Counted from the first letter of the stretch, positions 51,040-59,803 are shown. The stretch: 64,000 bases of DNA from UBA1038 sp964481445 (GCA_964481445.1 CAYZTQ010000002.1:1-64000), one strand, 5' to 3'. Made by a program: numbers and translations. Notes: a model not told the origin generated them from the sequence alone.

Positions 51040-51772
51040 GGTTTTCCCGTTCCTTTTCTATCGATAGTTCGGTTTCCGTTTCGGTTGATTCCTGCGGTGC
51101 CACCGCAGCATTTCCCATATCAAACTCTTCGGCGGCGAGCGGTTCATCTGGTTTGATGTCAGGTGCCTTCGCCGCTTCAGCCTCCGCCTCGCTAACATGG
51201 GGCTGGCGCGCCGGAGTTTCATGCATCATATACGGTGATTCTGTGACCACTTCATCCGACGTATCTACGCTTACCTTGACCTCGCGCACATCAGCGCCTG
51301 TTGATGACAGAAGGTACTGCTTGACGTCCCTCTGCAGCGCAGCGACAGCTAAAGGAATACTGATGTTCTTGGCGACCGCCACTTTCAGGTCGATCAGCAC
51401 GTTATCCTTGTGGTTTTCAATGTCCATGCTCTTGAGAATCATCTCGCTGCGCGGCTCCATCACCTTGCGCACGAGCCCGTCAATCGCGCTGACCGAAATC
51501 CGCATCTCACCATCAGCAGTCTGCTGAACGATAAAATCGTTTTTCTTTCTGCGGTAGCTGTGGGGCAGGCCGATCAGATAAACGCCAAACGCAAAAAGCA
51601 GAATGCCGCCGCCCCAGAACCAGCTAGGTCCCACCTTTACTATGCTTCCACCGAAATCCGCAACCATCAAAGGTTCAGCACGCAAGCCAATCAAGAACAG
51701 GCATACGCCAATCACCGCGGCCAAGAAACCGCCAGCGAACAAAAACACTTTATCAATCGCCCGAAGCTTCAC
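51026..51772 (-). CDS. amaP: Alkaline-shock membrane anchor protein AmaP
   Basis: A 248-residue protein with two N-terminal membrane segments (about 8-30 and 50-70) and an Asp23-like domain (about 80-175, EMRISVSAIDGLVRKVMEPR). An acidic tail of about 70 residues follows. AmaP tethers Asp23 to the membrane in staphylococci. It lies directly downstream of the asp23 gene, starts with GTG and has GGGGAGGGG upstream. The acidic tail complements the basic tail of the Asp23 protein, which may matter for their contact. Confidence 0.87.
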   Translation of the reverse strand: MKLRAIDKVFLFAGGFLAAVIGVCLFLIGLRAEPLMVADFGGSIVKVGPSWFWGGGILLFAFGVYLIGLPHSYRRKKNDFIVQQTADGEMRISVSAIDGLVRKVMEPRSEMILKSMDIENHKDNVLIDLKVAVAKNISIPLAVAALQRDVKQYLLSSTGADVREVKVSVDTSDEVVTESPYMMHETPARQPHVSEAEAEAAKAPDIKPDEPLAAEEFDMGNAAVAPQESTETETELSIEKERENHEGI

Positions 51773-51814
51773 ACAATCCCCTCCCCTCGTCAGGGCAAGC
51801 AGCCGGCGGTCGGC

Positions 51815-52486
51815 TTATTCCTTCACATCGGAAACTGGCGCTTCTTCCGCAGGGGTCTCAGTACCGCGTTCCGCTTCCGACTTCTTATCAGCTTTTGCAG
51901 GCTTTTCCTTCTTATCGGGGCCCTTGACAGCCTTTTCGTTTCTTTCGGCAGCTTCGGGTTTTTGTGCAGGCTCCGTCTTTTCCTTTTCGGGTTTGGTCTC
52001 CTTCACGTCGGCGGCGTCTTCTTTACGCTGCCTGCTTTTCTTTTTGCTGCTGTCGGGCAGGCTGGGCACATTGGCCGCCTCAAGATTTGACTGTGCTTCC
52101 CGCTTGTCTTTTTCAAAGCTTACACCCTGAACATGCACATCGACCCGAACGACCTTGAGCCCGGTCATGGCCTCGATGGACTTGCGCACATTTTCCTGAA
52201 CCTCGGTCGCAACCCGCTGAATGGGCTGACCATACTCGATGATGGTGTAGAGGTCAACCGAAACTTCTTCGGTACCTACTTCCACCTTAACGCCGCGGGT
52301 GATGTTGCGGTTCTTGCCGATGATATCACCAAAGCCTCCGCTGGTGACCATGCCGGCAATCCCCTCTATTTCATTTGCAGCAATACCTGAAATGATCGCA
52401 ATCACTTCGTTGGCGTAGGTAATAGAACCTCCGTCGCTCAGCTTCATTTCAGCGTCAACCGGCAAATTTTCATTCTTAGGTGCCAT
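51815..52486 (-). CDS. Asp23/YloU-family envelope stress protein with charged tail
   Basis: A 223-residue protein. The Asp23 domain (about 20-125) includes YANEVIAIISGIAANEIEGI and VDLYTIIEYGQPIQRVATEV. A low-complexity tail of about 90 residues, rich in Lys, Glu, Ala and Pro, has no counterpart in the short YloU proteins. The ATG at 52486 is chosen for GGAGGTG 7 nt upstream. It has its own promoter and heads the asp23-amaP-DUF2273-nusB-folD-xseAB-ispA-nifS-thiI series. Known relatives form membrane-associated assemblies with AmaP. Confidence 0.9.
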   Translation of the reverse strand: MAPKNENLPVDAEMKLSDGGSITYANEVIAIISGIAANEIEGIAGMVTSGGFGDIIGKNRNITRGVKVEVGTEEVSVDLYTIIEYGQPIQRVATEVQENVRKSIEAMTGLKVVRVDVHVQGVSFEKDKREAQSNLEAANVPSLPDSSKKKSRQRKEDAADVKETKPEKEKTEPAQKPEAAERNEKAVKGPDKKEKPAKADKKSEAERGTETPAEEAPVSDVKE

Positions 52487-52514
52487 AGGATTACACCTCC
52501 TCATTTACTTTGTC

Positions 52515-52543
52515 AGTATAACAAAACTTGCGAAAGGGCGCAA
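52515..52543 (-). promoter_or_regulatory. Promoter of the asp23 operon
   Basis: Minus strand: TTGCGC (52538-52543), 17 bp, TATACT (52515-52520), between nudC and asp23. The start would be near 52508. A small GCGC-TTGTT-GCGC inverted repeat touches the -35. Confidence 0.6.
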
Positions 52544-52550
52544 CAAGCGC

Positions 52551-53438
52551 TCACTTCGCCTCCTGCCTGTAGGGAAGATGACGGATATCATCCCGTCTGA
52601 TCAGCACATCCGGCCCCATGTCTCGGAAACGGCAAATCATCTCGTTAGTCAGAGCGATATTGGTAAAAGCGACATCGATTTGATCCCGGGGCACAAACAC
52701 CGCCTGTGAAAGCTCCTCCTCGTTCAACCTGATCTGACTGTTCCCCTTGACCCGCGCGTAAAACCCGGAAAGCAAAGAACCCGTGAATGCCCAGGGCTGG
52801 CTTTTATAATAAGTGATATCCTCCAATTCAAGCCCGGTTTCTTCCATCACTTCACGCCGGACCGTTTCTTCCAGCGATTCCCCGATTTCAGTATACCCTG
52901 CGACAAGCGCCCAGTTGGGCCTCGGGGGCTGTCCTTCCCTTGTTGCGTACCACGTCAGCAAAAGCCTTTCTTCGTCAACAACGCCCACAATCACCGCAGG
53001 CATCAGTTGCGGATATTCCCTGTTGCCGCAGGCCGGGCAGCACATCATGCGCTCCTTTGCGTCGTGCCGGGCGCGGTGACCGCATACTCCGCAGTATTTG
53101 CGCGCTCGGTACCAGCGGTACAGGTGGTGCCCGACCACGCCGGCAAACGAAAGGTGCTGCGGCAGGGCGCCGCGCAAAGACTGCACCGGCTTAAAGTGAT
53201 AACCCGGCGCGAAAACAGATTTGAACGACAGAAAGAACCTCCGGCTGTCGATTGAAAACAGATAGATGCAGCGGGATCCGTCCATCTTTGAACGATCAAA
53301 AACAGGGTAGGCGATGCCATCGCTGCCCGCTTTCAGCAGGATGGCATCGCCTTGGTAACAAAGCACTGTATCCCCGTTTTGAACCTCATGGGGGTAGTAC
53401 GCGTTGTCAAAACGCAGGGGATCAATCTCGTGCAGCAT
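52551..53438 (-). CDS. nudC: NAD+ diphosphatase (NudC-type Nudix hydrolase)
   Basis: A 295-residue enzyme that splits NADH/NAD+ and can remove NAD caps from RNA. It has an N-terminal domain, a four-cysteine zinc ribbon (YCGVCGH, CCPACGNREYP) and a complete Nudix box GYTEIGESLEETVRREVMEE followed by TGLE. The NudC-specific segment reads SQPWAFTGSLLSGF, where the usual form is SQPWPFPxS, so one proline is replaced. It lies 13 nt after aspS and is probably the last gene of the hisS-aspS transcript. Confidence 0.93.
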   Translation of the reverse strand: MLHEIDPLRFDNAYYPHEVQNGDTVLCYQGDAILLKAGSDGIAYPVFDRSKMDGSRCIYLFSIDSRRFFLSFKSVFAPGYHFKPVQSLRGALPQHLSFAGVVGHHLYRWYRARKYCGVCGHRARHDAKERMMCCPACGNREYPQLMPAVIVGVVDEERLLLTWYATREGQPPRPNWALVAGYTEIGESLEETVRREVMEETGLELEDITYYKSQPWAFTGSLLSGFYARVKGNSQIRLNEEELSQAVFVPRDQIDVAFTNIALTNEMICRFRDMGPDVLIRRDDIRHLPYRQEAK

Positions 53439-53451
53439 AAACTTATTACGC

Positions 53452-55403
53452 TCAGCCCTTTATGTCCTCATCGAATTTTACATGCAGCATTCTCAGCGCG
53501 TCTTCCGTGACGCGGCTCGGGGTATCCATCATCAGGCAGGCGGCGTTCTGCGCCTTGGGGAAGGGAATTACGTCCCTCAGGCTCTCCGCGCCTGAAAGCA
53601 TCATCATCAACCGGTCGATGCCGAAGGCAAACCCTCCGTGCGGCGGCGTGCCGTACTTGAACGCTTCCAGCAGGAAGCCGAAGCGCTTCCATGCTTCTTC
53701 ACGGGTAAAGCCGAGCAGGCTGAACATTTTCTCCTGCAAATCGGCCGCGTGTATACGGATGGAGCCCGACCCCATCTCGATGCCGTTGAGCACAAGATCG
53801 TAGGACTGGGCGCGCGTCAGCTCCGGGTGCTCCTGCATCAGGTCAAAGTCTTCTTCCATCGGCATGGTAAAGGGGTGATGAGCCGCCTGGTAGCGCTGTT
53901 CTTCCTCGCTCCACTCAAGCAGGGGAAATTCAGTAATCCAAAGCAAATTGTATTTGCTTTTGTCAATCAGGCCGAGTTCTCTTGCGAGCTTGGCGCGCAA
54001 CTGCCCCATGGCGGTGAGCGCAATCAGTTTTTTATCCGCGATAACAAAGAGCGCATCGCCTTTTTCCACCTTCATGCGAGCGAGCAGCTGATTCAGTTTG
54101 TCCTCCGAAAGGAACTTGGCAAAAGATGAGCGCAGCGTGCCATCCTCATGCAGGGCCAGCCAGGCAAGCCCCTTCACATGATAGGTTTTGGCAAACTCAC
54201 CCAGCGCGTCCATTTCCTTGCGGCTCAGGTGCGCAGCGTTCTTCGCGGTAATGGCGCAGACAGTCTGCCCTTCCTCCATCGCGCGTTCAAACACAGAGAA
54301 GCCGCAGCCATCTACAACGTCGTTGATCGTCTCGATCTGCATATCATAGCGGGTGTCCGGCTTATCGCTGCCGTATTTTTCCATGGCGGTTTTCCAGGTC
54401 ATGCGGGGAAGCGGAAGCTGAATATCTATCCCCTTGATCTTTTTGAAAACAGCGGCAAATGCGCCTTCCACTACGTTTTGGATATCCTTGGGCTCCACAA
54501 AACTCATTTCAATGTCGAGCTGAGTAAACTCGGGCTGACGGTCGGCCCGGCTGTCCTCATCGCGGAAGCAGCGCGCCACCTGGAAATACCGGTCCATGCC
54601 GGCCAGCATCAGCAGCTGCTTATAAATCTGAGGACTCTGCGGCAGCGCGTAGCATTCGCCGGGATGCACACGGCTCGGCACCAGAAAATCGCGGGNNNNN
54701 NNNNNNNNNNNNNNNNNNNNNNNNNNNNNNNNNNNNNNNNNNNNNNNNNNNNNNNNNNNNNNNNNNNNNNNNNNNNNNNNNNNNNNNNNNNNNNNGGCAG
54801 CGCGTAGCATTCGCCGGGATGCACACGGCTCGGCACCAGAAAATCGCGGGCGCCTTCGGGCGTGGATTTTGTCAGAATCGGCGTTTCAAACTCCGCAAAT
54901 CCCTGGCTGATCATATGCTCGCGGATGGCGTTGATCACTTTGGATCGGTTCAGCATCATCTGCTGCATGGAAGGCTTGCGCAAATCGAGATACCGGTATT
55001 TGAGCCGAACCGCTTCGTTATCCTTCGCGTCGTCTTCAATATAAATCGGCGGAGTCTCAGACGCGTTCAGCAGCTTTGCCTGCTGAACCAAAACTTCCAC
55101 CCTGCCGGTCGCCATATTCTCGTTGACCGCGGAAGCGTCGCGCAGAGCGATCTCGCCCTTCACAGCCAGCACATACTCCGAGCGCAGTGAAACCCCCAAG
55201 GCAAAGGTTTTTTCATCCAGTTTATCGGCGTTGAACACCACCTGCACCATGCCGGAAATATCGCGCAGCCAGACAAAAATGACGCCGCCCATATTGCGTG
55301 CGCGCTGCACCCAGCCCATCAGGGTAACCTGTTTTCCCGCCAGTTGCTCGCTGACCTCGCCGCAGCGCACATCCCTTTTCCATCCGCCCAAAAACTCAGC
55401 CAT
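53452..55403 (-). CDS. aspS: Aspartyl-tRNA synthetase, split only by an assembly gap
   Basis: A class II synthetase of the bacterial type. The N-terminal anticodon-binding OB-fold (GWVQRARNMGGVIFVWLRD) and motif 1 lie right of a 100-N run. Motif 2 (FQVARCFRDEDSRADRQPEF), the GAD insertion and motif 3 (GFAFGIDRLMMMLSG) lie left of it. The run has identical 55-nt flanks; removing it and one copy gives 1797 nt in frame, 598 residues, the normal length. The gene is therefore whole in the organism. It lies 6 nt after hisS under the T-box. Discriminating or non-discriminating type was not decided. Confidence 0.95.
54696..54795. other. Assembly gap (100 N) with duplicated 55-nt flanks, in aspS
   Basis: Bases 54641-54695 and 54796-54850 are identical. 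As in trmD, two contigs sharing 55 nt were spaced with 100 N. One copy and the N run should be removed. Confidence 0.95.
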
Positions 55404-55409
55404 ATCTTT

Positions 55410-56675
55410 TTAACCTCTCAGTATTTTTTCTATGCCAGCACGCGCATCCTGCGCGGGTACTTCTATCTCTTCGCCGCTTTGCATATCGCGGAGCCTGATG
55501 TTGCCTCTTTCCCACTCATCTCCGCCCACAATGGCCATCACGCGGATACCGAGCTTGTTGGCGTACTTGAACTGCGCTCTCAGGTTTCTGCCGGTATGGT
55601 CGCAGTCAGCTTTGACGCCGTCCGCGCGCAGGGAAAGCACAAGCTCAAACGCCCGAGCAAAGTCCTGCTGCGCGATGTTGGCAACGAACACCTCGTATAA
55701 AGGCGGCTCGGGCAGCACGATCCCTTTCGTTTCAAGCTCAAGGAGCACGCGTTCTATGCCGATACCGAAGCCAACTCCTGGCAGAGAAGGCCCATCCAGC
55801 TGTTCGACCAGGCCATCATACCTTCCGCCGCCGCAAAGAGCCAGTCCCTCGCGCTGGCCGTGCATAATGATCTCAAACACGGTTTTCGTGTAGTAATCAA
55901 GCCCGCGGACAATCAGCGGATCCACCTGGTATTTGACTTTGGCCGCATCCAGCAACTTTTTGAGCCCCTCAAAATGCCCGGCGCACTCATCGCAAAGCGT
56001 ATCCAGAATCACCGGAGCGTTCTTTACAATGCGCTTGCAGCCGGTCTCCTTGCAGTCGAGCACGCGGAGAGGGTTTCTGTCAAAGCGTTCCCGGCAGTTA
56101 TCGCAAAGCTGATCCATCTGTCCGGCCAGATACTCTCTAAGCCGCTGGTGATAGACTGGGCGGCACTTAGGGCAGCCGATAGAGTTGATGTTCACCGTCA
56201 AATCATCCAGCCCAAGCTCTGCCAGCATATTCAACAGAGAAGAGATCAGTTCCGCATCCGCCGAGGGCTCTTTCGCGCCGAAACACTCCATGCCAAACTG
56301 GTGATGCTCCCTCAGCCTGCCATGCTGCGGGTTCTCATAACGGAAAATGGGGTTGTTGATATAGTACATCTTGACCGGCTGGGCCTGCGCGTAGAGCTTG
56401 CCTTCAATCAGGGCGCGAACAGCCCCCGCCGTCCCCTCCGGCTTTAAGGTAATGGAACGCCCGCCCTTATCGTTGAAGGTATACATTTCCTTCTGCACAA
56501 TATCGGTTGTGTCGCCAACGCCGCGCAGAAAAAGCTCGGTATGCTCAAAAACCGGGGTGCGCACCTCCCTGTATCCCGAAAGTGCTGCGTATTTCCGCAT
56601 GACATTCTCCACATGCTGAAACCTGTAGCTGTCCTGCGGCAGACAGTCTTTTGTTCCCTTCGGCGCTTGTACCAT
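55410..56675 (-). CDS. hisS: Histidyl-tRNA synthetase
   Basis: A 421-residue class II synthetase. It opens with QAPKGTKDCLPQD. Motif 2 is PIFRYENPQHGRLREHHQFG, the histidine-specific loops are GLDYYTKTVFEI and CGGGRYDGLVEQ, and motif 3 is GVGFGIGIERVLL. A C-terminal anticodon-binding domain follows. The ATG at 56675 is chosen with GGGGGG upstream; a longer frame would read through the leader terminator. It is the first gene after the T-box. Confidence 0.97.
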   Translation of the reverse strand: MVQAPKGTKDCLPQDSYRFQHVENVMRKYAALSGYREVRTPVFEHTELFLRGVGDTTDIVQKEMYTFNDKGGRSITLKPEGTAGAVRALIEGKLYAQAQPVKMYYINNPIFRYENPQHGRLREHHQFGMECFGAKEPSADAELISSLLNMLAELGLDDLTVNINSIGCPKCRPVYHQRLREYLAGQMDQLCDNCRERFDRNPLRVLDCKETGCKRIVKNAPVILDTLCDECAGHFEGLKKLLDAAKVKYQVDPLIVRGLDYYTKTVFEIIMHGQREGLALCGGGRYDGLVEQLDGPSLPGVGFGIGIERVLLELETKGIVLPEPPLYEVFVANIAQQDFARAFELVLSLRADGVKADCDHTGRNLRAQFKYANKLGIRVMAIVGGDEWERGNIRLRDMQSGEEIEVPAQDARAGIEKILRG

Positions 56676-56903
56676 AGTTCCCCCCTTCAAAAAACAAACC
56701 CACGCATACATGATGCATGGGACGATTCAATCGCGGTACCACCCTGCTTGCACTATCAAGTGCCGCTCGTCGCCCATAACGCAGGTCTGCGCCGGCTTTC
56801 ACCGGTAGCTCCGGGGTGTCACAATGCTGCTCCGCCGGGAGGCTTTCAGCCAAGGCCTCCTTCTCTAAAGGCAGAGGGCGCATCCAATTCCCATCAACGC
56901 CGT
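56676..56903 (-). promoter_or_regulatory. T-box riboswitch leader of hisS-aspS
   Basis: A leader of about 228 nt. Stem I shows GGAGGC/GCCTCC closing the apical loop, AGAGA, CTCTGCC/GGCGGAG and GATGC/GCATT. The specifier side reads GTGACACCCCGGAGC (GACAC at 56820-56816). The T-box AGGGTGGTACCGCG is at 56745-56732. The antiterminator pairs GCGA with TCGT and GGG with CCC around the bulge TGGTACC, and competes with the terminator for the CCC. The T-box bulge base that contacts the discriminator is U. Uncharged tRNA binding should permit read-through into hisS and aspS. Confidence 0.93.
56689..56721 (-). terminator. T-box controlled terminator of hisS-aspS
   Basis: Stem of 9 bp (56713-56721 with 56699-56707, one G-U pair) followed by UUUGUUUUUU (56698-56689). 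The 5' CCC is shared with the antiterminator. Confidence 0.9.
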
Positions 56904-56909
56904 CAAAGT

Positions 56910-56939
56910 ATTATAGGTGCTTTTCATTTGTTTTGTCAA
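56910..56939 (-). promoter_or_regulatory. Promoter of the hisS-aspS T-box operon
   Basis: Minus strand: consensus TTGACA (56934-56939), 18 bp, consensus TATAAT (56910-56915). Its -35 overlaps that of the divergent pgi promoter. Confidence 0.85.
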
Positions 56940-56961
56940 TGCCGGAGCGCTGTGATATAAT
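56933..56961 (+). promoter_or_regulatory. Promoter of pgi, overlapping the hisS promoter
   Basis: Plus strand: TTGTCA (56933-56938), 17 bp ending in TGA, TATAAT (56956-56961), i.e. with an extended -10. Five of the six -35 bases are also the -35 of the minus-strand hisS promoter. Confidence 0.8.
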
Positions 56962-56990
56962 TCTTTCGCATGTATAAGGAGGAAAGTAAG

Positions 56991-58424
56991 ATGCGTGATT
57001 CTCTGCAAGGACATTCCCCACTGATAAAGCTTGATGTCAATCACCTGATGAGCGATATGCTGGGTGAAAAATACGGATTAACCGAAAAAGAACTGCAAGA
57101 CCTTTCTCCCCGGGCAGTATCCGCCTTTGAAGCTGTGAAGGCAAACCGCGGCACCGGCTGGCTGGGCTGGACCGAGCTGCCCTATAATCAGGAAGAAATC
57201 GTAAGCGATATTCTGGCAACCGCTAAGTCCGTGCGCGAAAACTTCAACACCTTTGTCGTGCTGGGCATCGGCGGCAGCGCGCTTGGTCCCATCGCTGTTC
57301 AGCAGGCGCTGAATCATCTTCACTATAATGAGCTGAGCGATGAAAAGCGCGGCGGCCCCCGCTTTTATGTGGAAGATAATATCGACCCCGAGCGGATGCG
57401 CGCCCTGCTTGACATCATTGACCTCAAAACCACCTGCTTCAACATCATCACCAAATCAGGCGCTACCGCGGAAACCATGAGCCAGTATCTGATGATCTCC
57501 GAAGCCCTGAAAGCGGAAGTCGGAGCAGGCTGGCAAAAGCATATCATCGCGACAACAGATAAAGAAAAAGGCAATCTGATCAAACTGGCCAAGAAAGAAG
57601 GCTTCAGGCTTTTCTATATCCCTGGCTCTGTAGGCGGGCGTTTCAGCGAGCTGAGCCCTGTCGGCCTGCTGGCTGCCGCGGTCTGCAATATCGATATCAA
57701 GGCCATGCTGGAAGGCGCCGCCGCCATGGACAGGCACTGCGCGGACGCTGACCTCTGGAAAAACCCTGCGCTTTTGGAAGCGGCCATCCAATATATCCTG
57801 ATGCAGGAGCGGGGCATCAACGTGCATGTGATGATGCCCTACGCCGACTGCCTGAAGCTGATGGCGGACTGGTTCTGCCAGCTGTGGGCAGAGAGCCTCG
57901 GCAAGAACGTTACAAGGGCAGGAAAGCCAGCCAATGTCGGACAAACGCCCGTCAAGTCTCTTGGCGTTACCGACCAGCACAGCCAGCTTCAGCTGTATAC
58001 GGAAGGCCCCTATGACAAGGTCGTAACGCTGCTGAAGGTGGAGAAATTCCGTACCGTCACGCCGATCCCCCACGGCTGTGAAGAGTTTGCCGATGTCGCC
58101 TTCCTGGGCGGCAAGAGCCATAACCAGCTGATAGAGGCCGAACGCCTGGGCACCGAGTATGCTCTGCTGAAAGCGAAGCGCATGAGCCAGACCATCACCC
58201 TGCCCGAGGTCAACGCGCACACCATCGGCCAGTTGATTTACTTCTTTGAGCTGGTGACGGCGTATGTGGGCGAGCTGCTCGATATTGACGCCTTCAACCA
58301 GCCGGGTGTGGAAGAGTCCAAAATCGCATCCTACGCTGTTCTTGGCAATCAGGCTGAAAAATACCAGAAGAAGCAGCAGGAAATGGCGTCTGCGCCTGCT
58401 TCAAACTGGAAATACATCCTCTAA
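56991..58424 (+). CDS. pgi: Glucose-6-phosphate isomerase
   Basis: A 477-residue enzyme that interconverts glucose-6-phosphate and fructose-6-phosphate. The sugar-phosphate loop is VLGIGGSALGPIA and NIITKSGATAETM; catalytic positions lie in the Bacillus/Thermotoga-type arrangement, with SVGGRFSELSPVG and DQHSQLQLYTEGP. The ATG at 56991 has AAGGAGG about 7 nt upstream; an in-frame ATG at 56970 lies before the ribosome site and is rejected. It is monocistronic, with a terminator about 100 nt after the stop; nothing convincing is seen between. Confidence 0.96.
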   Translation: MRDSLQGHSPLIKLDVNHLMSDMLGEKYGLTEKELQDLSPRAVSAFEAVKANRGTGWLGWTELPYNQEEIVSDILATAKSVRENFNTFVVLGIGGSALGPIAVQQALNHLHYNELSDEKRGGPRFYVEDNIDPERMRALLDIIDLKTTCFNIITKSGATAETMSQYLMISEALKAEVGAGWQKHIIATTDKEKGNLIKLAKKEGFRLFYIPGSVGGRFSELSPVGLLAAAVCNIDIKAMLEGAAAMDRHCADADLWKNPALLEAAIQYILMQERGINVHVMMPYADCLKLMADWFCQLWAESLGKNVTRAGKPANVGQTPVKSLGVTDQHSQLQLYTEGPYDKVVTLLKVEKFRTVTPIPHGCEEFADVAFLGGKSHNQLIEAERLGTEYALLKAKRMSQTITLPEVNAHTIGQLIYFFELVTAYVGELLDIDAFNQPGVEESKIASYAVLGNQAEKYQKKQQEMASAPASNWKYIL

Positions 58425-58525
58425 AATATTGAGCGCATCGCCAGCTGTTTGCTCTGCATATTTGAAAAAGGTAAGCAGATAGATCGCGCTGTAGGTCAAA
58501 GCATTGTAACTCCACTCTTTCACCG

Positions 58526-58550
58526 GGCCGCCGAAAAGGCGGTCTTTTTT
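58526..58550 (+). terminator. Terminator downstream of pgi
   Basis: GGCCGCC (58526-58532), loop GAAAA, GGCGGTC (58538-58544), then six T. Confidence 0.85.
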
Positions 58551-58587
58551 GTAGAAATAATTATATGCGTGATTATCGTTTTCGCTC

Positions 58588-58616
58588 TTGCCAAGCTCCA
58601 TGAAACGATGTAAAAT
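58588..58616 (+). promoter_or_regulatory. Promoter of brnQ
   Basis: TTGCCA (58588-58593), 17 bp, TAAAAT (58611-58616). The start falls near 58623, about 35 nt before the TTG start codon. Confidence 0.65.
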
Positions 58617-58658
58617 AAATACAGAAAAAAAACATCTTGTTTCAAAGGGGGCAGCGCT

Positions 58659-59789
58659 TTGGGAAACAGAAGGCTTCGTGATACTGTCATTGCTGGTCTT
58701 ACTCTGTTTGCGATGTTTCTGGGGGCTGGCAACGTCATCTTCCCGCCTTACGTCGGCGTCATGACGGGTGAGAAATGGGGCATCGCGGCGCTTGGCTTTG
58801 TGCTGACAGCGGCGGGCCTTCCGCTGCTTGGCACGCTGACCATCGTGAAGCTGGGCGGCGCACCNNNNNNNNNNNNNNNNNNNNNNNNNNNNNNNNNNNN
58901 NNNNNNNNNNNNNNNNNNNNNNNNNNNNNNNNNNNNNNNNNNNNNNNNNNNNNNNNNNNNNNNNCTGCGCCCCATCGGCTCGCCGGACGAGAACCTCGTG
59001 CAGGGCAGCGTGTTCTACTATGGCTTTTCCTCCGGCTATCAAACAATGGACGGCATTGGGTCACTGGTGATGAGCGGTACCATTGCGGCCTTCATAGCGC
59101 AAAGAGGTTACAGCAGCAAAGAAGGGCATGGGATGCTGTGGAAAGCGGCCGTGATCGCAGCCGTCCTTCTCGGCTCCGTCTATGTCGGCTATGCCTGGAT
59201 AGGTGCCTCGGGCAGCAAAAGCCTTCAGGATTTCTCTTCCAGAACAGCGATGCTGAGCAGAGCTTCCCTGATGCTCAGCGGCCGCTTCGGGCAGCTTCTT
59301 CTGGCGTTCATCATCTTCTTCGCGTGTCTGACCACCGCGTCGGGGCTGACCGTTACCTTTGCGCAGTATTTCAATCATCTCTCCCGCGGCAAAATCAGCT
59401 ATCGGCTCCTCTGCGCTCTGGTGGTGGCCGTCAGCTTCGGCATTTCCCTGATAGGTGTTGAAGGCATCATTTCCCTTTCCGGCCCCGTGCTGGAAGTCAT
59501 TTATCCCCTGTGCATCGTGTTGATTGTACTCAACCTGATGGGCAGGCGCATCAAATCAGACAGCGCCTTCCGGGGAGCAGTGGCAGGCACACTGCTGGTG
59601 TGTGCTGTTCTGGCTATGCGCTCCATAGAGCCGCTGAAGCCTTTAGGTGACCGCTTGTTGGCCATTCTGCCCTTTGGCAGCAGCGGGTTTGGCTATGTCG
59701 TGCCTGCGCTGGCAGGCTTCGTGATCGGCCAGTTCAGCAGCAAACCCCATTCCGGCCTCCACAAGGCCGATTCCAGAACGGCCTTTTGA
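58659..59789 (+). CDS. brnQ: Branched-chain amino-acid carrier BrnQ, interrupted by an assembly gap
   Basis: A secondary transporter of the LIVCS family, importing Leu, Ile and Val with a cation. The N-terminus FAMFLGAGNVIFPPYVGVMT and the later GFSSGYQTMDGIGSLVMSG are characteristic. The start is TTG, 7 nt after AAGGGGG. After about 68 codons a 100-N run begins; the right part resumes at the segment before GYQTMD. By comparison with E. coli BrnQ, as I recall it, some 100 residues are missing, so the true gap should be about 300 nt. The frame across the N run is only fortuitous. Here the flanks are not duplicated. Confidence 0.88.
   Translation: MGNRRLRDTVIAGLTLFAMFLGAGNVIFPPYVGVMTGEKWGIAALGFVLTAAGLPLLGTLTIVKLGGAXXXXXXXXXXXXXXXXXXXXXXXXXXXXXXXXXXLRPIGSPDENLVQGSVFYYGFSSGYQTMDGIGSLVMSGTIAAFIAQRGYSSKEGHGMLWKAAVIAAVLLGSVYVGYAWIGASGSKSLQDFSSRTAMLSRASLMLSGRFGQLLLAFIIFFACLTTASGLTVTFAQYFNHLSRGKISYRLLCALVVAVSFGISLIGVEGIISLSGPVLEVIYPLCIVLIVLNLMGRRIKSDSAFRGAVAGTLLVCAVLAMRSIEPLKPLGDRLLAILPFGSSGFGYVVPALAGFVIGQFSSKPHSGLHKADSRTAF
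58865..58964. other. Assembly gap (100 N) within brnQ, no duplicated flanks
   Basis: Exactly 100 N, the default scaffold spacer. Unlike the two other gaps the flanks do not overlap, so real sequence is missing. Confidence 0.97.
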
Positions 59790-59803
59790 TCCTTTGAACA
59801 AAC

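Noticed and set aside
58401..58523. Possible 40-codon minus-strand gene starting GTG at about 58523, convergent with pgi
   Set aside because: The peptide looks reasonable, but it has no ribosome site, begins at the edge of the pgi terminator hairpin and overlaps the pgi 3' end. Too weak to list as a gene.
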